64,000 bases of DNA from Marinobacter arenosus. Its GTDB lineage: Bacteria > Pseudomonadota > Gammaproteobacteria > Pseudomonadales > Oleiphilaceae. The DNA lies in contig NZ_JAHVAO010000001.1 of the NCBI RefSeq assembly GCF_019264345.1, positions 186,001 through 250,000 of the forward strand, given 5' to 3'. The first letter of the stretch is position 1. Each line of letters starts with the position of its first letter. The notes under the pieces are model-generated. The model was not told the origin of the DNA, ran no database searches, and worked only from the letters and a program-made list of their open reading frames with translations. Of the stretch, positions 58,681 through 64,000 are shown piece after piece. Made by a program: the position numbers and the translations under genes.

Positions 58681-59454
58681 ATGTCAGGCATCTACACCAA
58701 ACGGAATGTCACGACCTATCCGGACGCTCTGATCTGTGAGGCCGAAGGCCTGGAACAACTCGCTGAAGCCCTGGAGCAGGCCGGTGTTCGCGGTCTCCGG
58801 ATTCCTGAGATTAGGCGGGTTGACAGCGAACGCCTGGAAATAACGGCCATTCAGGCCACGGCGCCGGATGAACATACCCTGGAGAAGCTGGGGGAGGGGC
58901 TGGCGTACCTGCATAAAATCGAGCAACCCGATTATGGCTGGGGTCGGGATAACTATATCGGGCTTTCTCCGCAACCAAATCGTTGGACGGCCAACTGGGG
59001 TGAGTTTTTCGTGCAGGACAGATTGGGTTACCAGGTCGCCAGAATTTCAGACCCGAATGTGAAGGCGGCGTTCCAGAGATCACTTGATCAACATGGACCG
59101 GCGCTGATGGAATGGCTCCGTGATCATTGTGATCATCCGAGCCTGTTGCATGGGGATCTCTGGAGCGGAAATGCCCTGTTTGACGGGGTGCAGGCGTGGC
59201 TGATTGATCCGGCCATTTACTGTGGCGACCGCGAAGCCGACCTGGCCATGACCGAGATGTTCGGTGGCTTCGGTGCCGCCTTCTATCAGGCCTACGACCG
59301 CGTCTACCCGAGGACAGCCCGATACGACGCGAAGCGGGACATCTATAACCTGTACCACTACCTGAATCATTACAACCTGTTTGGCGGTGGCTATCTGTCA
59401 GGGTGTGAGCGCGGTTTTGACGCCTTGGGCCGGGTGGCGCGTGAAGCTGGTTAA
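58681..59454 (+). CDS. Fructosamine kinase-like protein
   Basis: 257 residues if started at the ATG at 58681 (AAGGAG 11 bases upstream); an ATG at 58633 would add 16 unrelated residues. Aminoglycoside-phosphotransferase-like kinase: YGWGRDNYIGLSPQPN, LLHGDLWSGNALFDG (catalytic aspartate) and IDPAIYCGDREADLAMTEMFGGF (metal site). Bacterial homologues phosphorylate ribulosamines or fructosamines on glycated proteins. It overlaps the convergent transporter by four bases. Confidence 0.9.
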   Translation: MSGIYTKRNVTTYPDALICEAEGLEQLAEALEQAGVRGLRIPEIRRVDSERLEITAIQATAPDEHTLEKLGEGLAYLHKIEQPDYGWGRDNYIGLSPQPNRWTANWGEFFVQDRLGYQVARISDPNVKAAFQRSLDQHGPALMEWLRDHCDHPSLLHGDLWSGNALFDGVQAWLIDPAIYCGDREADLAMTEMFGGFGAAFYQAYDRVYPRTARYDAKRDIYNLYHYLNHYNLFGGGYLSGCERGFDALGRVAREAG

Positions 59455-60398
59455 GCCACCCCCAGGCTGCGGAGCACGAAAACGCCGGCGGTGACCGTGA
59501 TGCTGGCCATAAGCGTTGTCAGTGCAATGATGTTGGCGGCCAGGCGATCGTTTCCGCCCAGGGCTTTGACCATCACGAAGCTTGCGGCTGCCGTAGGGCT
59601 GGCAAAGAACAGGAACATCAACCCCAGTTCTGCCCCCCGGAACCCAACGAGCCAGGCTGCCACGGTGCACACGGTGGGTAGGACAACCATTTTCATCAGA
59701 CTGGAACTGGAGGCGGCTCTGCTGTCGCTGCGGATTGCGCTCAGTGACACCGTTGCGCCGATGCACAGAAGCGCAAGGGGCAGGGTGAGGGAGGCGAAGT
59801 AATCCCCCGACGTCATGACCCAGGTCGGTAGGCGAACGTCGAGCCAGGCAAAGGGGATCGCCACCACCACGGAGATGATGAGCGGATTACGAACGATGTC
59901 GTGAAAGATTTTTTGCCAACTGGCGGATTGTCCCGGTTGATAGGCAATCAACACAATCACCGACAGGGCGTTGTAAGAGATAATCACGAGCCCCAACAGG
60001 ATGCCGCCCGCGGACAGTCCGAAATCCCCATAGAGGTTGGCAGCCAGAGCCAGGCCCACGATTCCGCAATTGCCGCGGAAAGCCCCCTGGACATACACGC
60101 CGCGGTCTTCGGGTACGACTCGCCACAGCGACCAGAGCCAGGCAATGCCGAAGCTGGCGAGTGTTGCGAACAGGAAGAACACCAGCAGGCCTGGATTCAG
60201 CGCGGTGTCCAGATCGGCGCGAATAATGCTCAGGAACACCAGGGTCGGAAGCGTGGCTTTGAAAACGAGGGCAGAGGCCGTGTTGATGAAGGCACTGTCA
60301 ATCCAGCCAACGCGCCGCAGTCCCAGCCCGATAAAGACCATGGCAAAAACAGGGAGGGTCGTCTCCAGCGTTTGCAGGAAAATCGCAGTCAGTGTCAT
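59451..60398 (-). CDS. AEC-family (auxin efflux carrier-like) transporter
   Basis: 315 residues from the ATG at 60398, about ten hydrophobic helices with the split in the middle. FRGNCGIVGLALAANLYG and LTLPLALLCIGATVSL match the AEC family. Bacterial members move malate, malonate or similar anions; the substrate here is unknown. The frame upstream to 60446 lacks a ribosome site. Confidence 0.9.
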   Translation of the reverse strand: MTLTAIFLQTLETTLPVFAMVFIGLGLRRVGWIDSAFINTASALVFKATLPTLVFLSIIRADLDTALNPGLLVFFLFATLASFGIAWLWSLWRVVPEDRGVYVQGAFRGNCGIVGLALAANLYGDFGLSAGGILLGLVIISYNALSVIVLIAYQPGQSASWQKIFHDIVRNPLIISVVVAIPFAWLDVRLPTWVMTSGDYFASLTLPLALLCIGATVSLSAIRSDSRAASSSSLMKMVVLPTVCTVAAWLVGFRGAELGLMFLFFASPTAAASFVMVKALGGNDRLAANIIALTTLMASITVTAGVFVLRSLGVA

Positions 60399-60503
60399 GC
60401 GGAATCTGGATCCGATGGTTGGCGAATGAAGAGCGGAACGAATCACGCCGCAGGATCTGAATATTGTAAGCGGATGTTAGGTAGTAAGCTATCCTCATCA
60501 CCA

Positions 60504-60531
60504 CAAAAACGGGGTCCGCTCGGGACCCCGT
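60504..60531 (-). terminator. Rho-independent terminator of the molybdenum hydroxylase operon
   Basis: On the minus strand ACGGGGTCC, short loop, GGACCCCGT followed by TTTT, 35 bases after the large-subunit stop. Confidence 0.85.
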
Positions 60532-60563
60532 GTCACTGGCTCCTGCCGACAGACAGATAGTGT

Positions 60564-62897
60564 TCAGGCTTTCAGTTGATCACCCACGGGTAATCGACGG
60601 ATCCGTTTACCTGTTGCGGCGTAAATGGCATTGCAGAGGGCTGGCGCCACCGGCGGCAGACCGGGTTCGCCCACGCCGCCCATCGGTTCGTCGGGGTTAT
60701 CGACCAGGTGCACACGAACCACCCGCGGGGCGTCTGGCATGCGAGGTATCAGGTACCGATCAAAATTGCCTTGTTGGGCAACGCCATCCTTGAAGGTGAT
60801 TTCGCTTTGCAGGGCAATGCCGATCCCCATCACGCAGGCGCCTTCCAACTGCGACCGAATCCGCTCCGGGTTGGCCTGCGGCCCACAATCAAACGCAATG
60901 TCGGCCCGATGAATCATCAGGTTGCCCTCTGCGTCCACCTCGACATCGAACACGACGGCGGTGTAGGAAACAAAACTGTGGTGGAACGCAAGGCCCATGC
61001 CCCGACCTTCGGGAAGGTCCTTGCCCCATCCTGCTTCCTCGGTCGCGCGTTCGATAACGCCTCGCATTCGCCCGATGTCGATCGGGTAAAGATCCGGATC
61101 TTCACCGTAGTTCCAGCCGTCGCCAACCGAAAGATTCTGGATTTGCCGGTCGGGTCCGAGCAGCTCCAGGAGGTAGTCTCGGTGGTCTTTTCCGGCAGCA
61201 ACGGACATTTCATGTGCGAAGCTCTGGATCGCCCAGGCATGGGGAAGGTTGTAAACCGCCCGGAACCAGCCGATGCGGACATGGGCTGGCGCGGGAGGGT
61301 TTTCCAGGCGCAATGCCGGCACATTGAAAGGCATGGTGTTGAAGCCCATGCCCAGCTCGAATTCGCCCTTATGTTCAGGGTCCGGCGCGAACAGGGAGCC
61401 GATGCTGGGTGAGAGGGTTCGATGCAGCCATGCGGTCGCCTTGCCCTCCGCATCCAGTCCCGCTTCGAGATGGTCCACGGAAACGGCATGGAAGTAGGCG
61501 TGGTGAATGTCATCCTCGCGGGTCCACTGCAACCGGATCGGCCGACCGTTGAACGCCTCGGCGATACTGGCAGCCTCGATGGCGAAGTCCGGCTTGGATT
61601 TGCGGCCGAACCCGCCGCCCAGCAGGGTGACGTGAACGGTGACGTTTTCGGCATCCAGGCCGAGCCGGCCGGCGACGGTATCCCGGGTGGCTTGCGGGTT
61701 CTGAACCGGAGCCCAAACCTCGGCTTTTCCGTCTTGCACCAGCACGGTAGCGACCGGCGGCTCCATCGGTGCCTGTGCCATGTGGGGCATGTAATAGGTG
61801 GCAGACACCCTTTTCTGCGCGGATTCCAGCGCAGCATCGACATCGCCATGATTGCGAACGACCTTGCCGGGGGATTGAGCGGCTTTTTCGAGGGCCTCAC
61901 GATAGGCCTCTGAGGTATAGCTGGCGTTGTCCCCCGCCTTGTCGTTATTCCAGTTGATCTTGAGTGCCTTCCGGCCCTCTATGGCGGCCCAGGTGTTGGA
62001 GGCGATGACGGCAACCCCTCCGAGAGGATTGAAGGCGGCGGGCTGGCCTGTGCCTTCGATGGTCATGACCTTCTCAACCCCCGGCACCTTCAGGGCATCG
62101 GAATCATCGATGCTGTCCAGCGTGGCACCGTACACCGGCGGGCGGGCAATGACGGCGAACAGCGGGTTCTCTACCGGTACGTCGGCGCCGTAGATCGCCT
62201 TGCCCGAAACAATGTCCTCACCGTCAATGGCCTTGGGGTGAGCACTTTTCAGTTGCCCGTTGATCAGTCCCGTCTCCTTGCCGATGAACCGCAACTCGTC
62301 ATGGGATTTCAGAACGAGGGCCTTTCGCCCCGGTACTTCCAGTTCACGGGCCGCTGCGGCCAGCTCACCAAAGCCGAGTTCCTTGCCGGAGGGGATATGG
62401 CGAACGGTATGAACCGCGGTTTTGACTTCGGACGCAGGCACCTGCCACTGGTCGGCGGCGGCCTGTTCCAGCATCAGTCTTGCGGCAGCGGCAGCCCGGC
62501 GCATCGGGTCGAACCAGTGCCGCATACTGCGGGAACCGTCGGTGTTCTGGTTGCCGAATCTGGCATGGCTTCCCTCGGCCTGGCGGACCCGGACTTGATC
62601 CCAGTCGGCCCCGAGCTCATCCGCCGCCACCATGACCAGGCTTGTGCGAATTCCCTGGCCCATTTCGGAACGGTTGTTGACAATGGTTACGATGCCGTCA
62701 GGTCCGATGTGGATGAATACGTTCGGGTCATCAACCCAGCCTCCGGGCATGGCGCCGGCCCCGAACTGGGCTTTTTCATTGGCCAGCGCCAGATCCCAGC
62801 GCGCGGCCAGCACGAGTGCGGAACTGCCTGCCAGGCCCATCAGAAATCCCCGACGGCTGACGTTGGCGAGCATGAGTTTATCGTGGTCTGCACTCAT
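60564..62897 (-). CDS. Molybdopterin subunit of a two-subunit molybdenum hydroxylase (IorB-like)
   Basis: 777 residues. A Tat-type signal is at the N-terminus (SRRGFLMGLAGSSALVLAARWDLALA). The xanthine dehydrogenase-family catalytic domain follows. GGGFGRKSKPDF is the cofactor-binding loop and GVGEPGLPPVAPALCNA holds the catalytic glutamate. Similar to isoquinoline 1-oxidoreductase or membrane aldehyde oxidase large subunits. These work with a [2Fe-2S] subunit and often a cytochrome. No FAD subunit is encoded nearby. Overlaps the small-subunit gene by four bases (ATGA). Confidence 0.92.
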   Translation of the reverse strand: MSADHDKLMLANVSRRGFLMGLAGSSALVLAARWDLALANEKAQFGAGAMPGGWVDDPNVFIHIGPDGIVTIVNNRSEMGQGIRTSLVMVAADELGADWDQVRVRQAEGSHARFGNQNTDGSRSMRHWFDPMRRAAAAARLMLEQAAADQWQVPASEVKTAVHTVRHIPSGKELGFGELAAAARELEVPGRKALVLKSHDELRFIGKETGLINGQLKSAHPKAIDGEDIVSGKAIYGADVPVENPLFAVIARPPVYGATLDSIDDSDALKVPGVEKVMTIEGTGQPAAFNPLGGVAVIASNTWAAIEGRKALKINWNNDKAGDNASYTSEAYREALEKAAQSPGKVVRNHGDVDAALESAQKRVSATYYMPHMAQAPMEPPVATVLVQDGKAEVWAPVQNPQATRDTVAGRLGLDAENVTVHVTLLGGGFGRKSKPDFAIEAASIAEAFNGRPIRLQWTREDDIHHAYFHAVSVDHLEAGLDAEGKATAWLHRTLSPSIGSLFAPDPEHKGEFELGMGFNTMPFNVPALRLENPPAPAHVRIGWFRAVYNLPHAWAIQSFAHEMSVAAGKDHRDYLLELLGPDRQIQNLSVGDGWNYGEDPDLYPIDIGRMRGVIERATEEAGWGKDLPEGRGMGLAFHHSFVSYTAVVFDVEVDAEGNLMIHRADIAFDCGPQANPERIRSQLEGACVMGIGIALQSEITFKDGVAQQGNFDRYLIPRMPDAPRVVRVHLVDNPDEPMGGVGEPGLPPVAPALCNAIYAATGKRIRRLPVGDQLKA

Positions 62898-63355
62898 GAT
62901 TTCACCTCCTTGCCGGCAGCCCGTTCAACCGCGGCGAGAATCCGGTTGTAGGTGCCACAGCGGCACAGGTTTCCGGCCATGGCATCAATGATTTCCTGTG
63001 TGCCCGGTTCGGGGGTCTGCTTGAGCAGGGCCGTAGCGTTCATGATCTGGCCACCCTGGCAATAGCCGCACTGGGCCACGCCAAGGTCCAGCCATGCCTG
63101 CTGGACCTTCTGACCGACGGGATCATCCGCCATGGCTTCGATGGTCGTTATCTCTCCGGAGGCGGCCGACACTGGTGTGACGCAGGACCGAATCGCCGTT
63201 CCATTGAGATGGACCGTGCAGGCGCCGCATTGCGCCATGCCGCAGCCAAATTTTGTTCCTTTCATTCCGACGACATCGCGAATGACCCAGAGCAGGGGCA
63301 TGTTGTCCGGAACGTCGAGTTCGTGCTTCTTTCCGTTGATCGTAAGCGTGGCCAT
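62894..63355 (-). CDS. [2Fe-2S] subunit of the molybdenum hydroxylase (IorA-like)
   Basis: 153 residues. The plant-type cluster ligands are in GCGMAQCGACTVHLNG and the second cluster in CGYCQGGQIMNATALL and GNLCRCGTYNRI. All eight cysteines are present. It has no signal peptide of its own, so it would be carried across the membrane with the Tat-signal-bearing large subunit. First gene of the two-gene operon. Confidence 0.94.
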   Translation of the reverse strand: MATLTINGKKHELDVPDNMPLLWVIRDVVGMKGTKFGCGMAQCGACTVHLNGTAIRSCVTPVSAASGEITTIEAMADDPVGQKVQQAWLDLGVAQCGYCQGGQIMNATALLKQTPEPGTQEIIDAMAGNLCRCGTYNRILAAVERAAGKEVKS

Positions 63356-63517
63356 GTGACTCTCTCGATGAATGGATTTAGGCGCTCCCTAACCCTAGCC
63401 CTACGACGCAGAGACGTAAAAGGCTCAGCCTGAACGAAAGGTAATGAAATGGATTGCATTCCCGCCTGCAGGCTGGGCTATAGTAGGCGCCGGATACCGC
63501 AAAACACGAGGACCAGG

Positions 63518-63922
63518 ATGGACGCCGCAAACCCTACGCCCGAGCAGCTCCAGAAGGTGCTCGCGGATACCCCCAAAGACCAACCCGTGGTCATGCTAAA
63601 CCTCCTGAGGTTCCGGGATCGGGCCAGTTACACCGACGAGTCGACAGAGCGGTCGGGTCGAGAGGCCTATAAACTGTACATGCAAGAGGCAGCTGCCTGC
63701 GTAAAGGCCGTTGGCGCGGAAGTGATCTGGTCCGGCCACAGCGTCGGGTCCCTTATTGCACCCCCGGAAGAGTCCTGGGACCAGGTCCTGCTGGTTCGCT
63801 ACCCGTCCATTGATGCCTTCTTGGCGATGATTGAAAGCCCGGACTACAAAGGGGTGGTCAAGCATCGGACAGCGGCTGTTCGGGATTCCCGGCTCGTCGC
63901 CAATCTGGAAGACCGGCCCTAG
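63518..63922 (+). CDS. DUF1330-like small protein
   Basis: 134 residues from the ATG at 63518. The ferredoxin-like dimeric alpha-beta barrel pattern is visible: QPVVMLNLLRFRDRA, then EAYKLYMQEAAACVKAVGAEVIWSG, then VLLVRYPSIDAFLAMIESPDY. Function unknown; possibly a stress-related or small catalytic barrel. The stop overlaps the stop of the following convergent gene. Confidence 0.8.
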   Translation: MDAANPTPEQLQKVLADTPKDQPVVMLNLLRFRDRASYTDESTERSGREAYKLYMQEAAACVKAVGAEVIWSGHSVGSLIAPPEESWDQVLLVRYPSIDAFLAMIESPDYKGVVKHRTAAVRDSRLVANLEDRP

Positions 63923-64000
63923 GCTCCCAGGATGGCGGTTTGCTGCAACATCATGTAGCAGGCAGTACCGGCGGCAATGGATAGCAACGCATTGCCCCGC
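63919..64000 (-). CDS. C-terminal end of a membrane protein, probably AzlD family
   Basis: Only the last 26 residues are in the window: GNALLSIAAGTACYMMLQQ and a short tail. A closing hydrophobic helix of this shape occurs in AzlD, the small partner of the AzlC amino-acid exporter. The match is short, so the family is a guess. The rest lies beyond the right edge. Confidence 0.4.
   Translation of the reverse strand, partial: RGNALLSIAAGTACYMMLQQTAILGA

Overview
The window looks like a chromosome segment of a Marinobacter-like marine gammaproteobacterium. This is inferred from gene content and order (gltA | sdhCDAB-sucAB-lpdA-sucCD, an SMC-ScpAB condensin instead of MukBEF, zipA-ligA, polar-flagellum-style flgAMN-cheV-cheR). 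No database comparison was possible. Most of it is ordinary, compact, GC-rich core chromosome.

Layout: 1-805 is a beta-hydroxyacid dehydrogenase running off the left edge. 962-14027 is a nearly complete TCA module: gltA on the minus strand, divergent from sdhCDAB-sucAB-lpdA-sucCD, which is split into blocks by hairpins that lack T-tracts. 14146-17940 holds trpS-scpA-scpB-rluB, followed by a convergent diguanylate cyclase. 19168-26673 holds a GntR regulator, smc, zipA and ligA. 26866-33756 carries a large beta-rich lipoprotein, a CBS-domain protein, mnmC, a periplasmic cyclophilin and an unusual MshEN-domain protein. 33798-37478 is flagellar and chemotaxis genes (flgN, flgM, flgA, cheV, cheR). 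37483-42517 is an MFS/flavin reductase/LysR unit, a small unknown protein, a lipocalin, a ChrR-type cupin and an isochorismatase-like hydrolase.

The accessory part is a 14.8-kb genomic island (about 42865-57654) inserted at the 3' end of tRNA-Ser(GGA). A 17-bp piece of the tRNA 3' end is repeated at the far boundary. A decayed tyrosine-integrase C-terminus lies just beside the tRNA, and an IS3-type transposase remnant lies near the other end. The ancestral terminator of the tRNA has been pushed to the far side. Inside is one coherent minus-strand system: a histidine kinase, a sigma54 response regulator and a periplasmic binding protein joined by overlapping start/stop codons. Next come two perfect 7-5-7 palindromes and a -24/-12 promoter, then a binding protein, livHMGF, an iron-dependent alcohol dehydrogenase, a succinate-semialdehyde-type dehydrogenase, a thioesterase and a small DMT permease. 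The simplest reading is a self-regulated uptake and oxidation island for a small hydroxylated or carboxylated compound, possibly 4-hydroxybutyrate-like, feeding succinate into the TCA cycle. The substrate is not determined by the sequence.

To the right (57709-64000) the core chromosome resumes: DUF938 methyltransferase, acylphosphatase, fructosamine-kinase-like protein, AEC transporter, a two-subunit molybdenum hydroxylase, a DUF1330-like protein and the tail of an AzlD-like protein.
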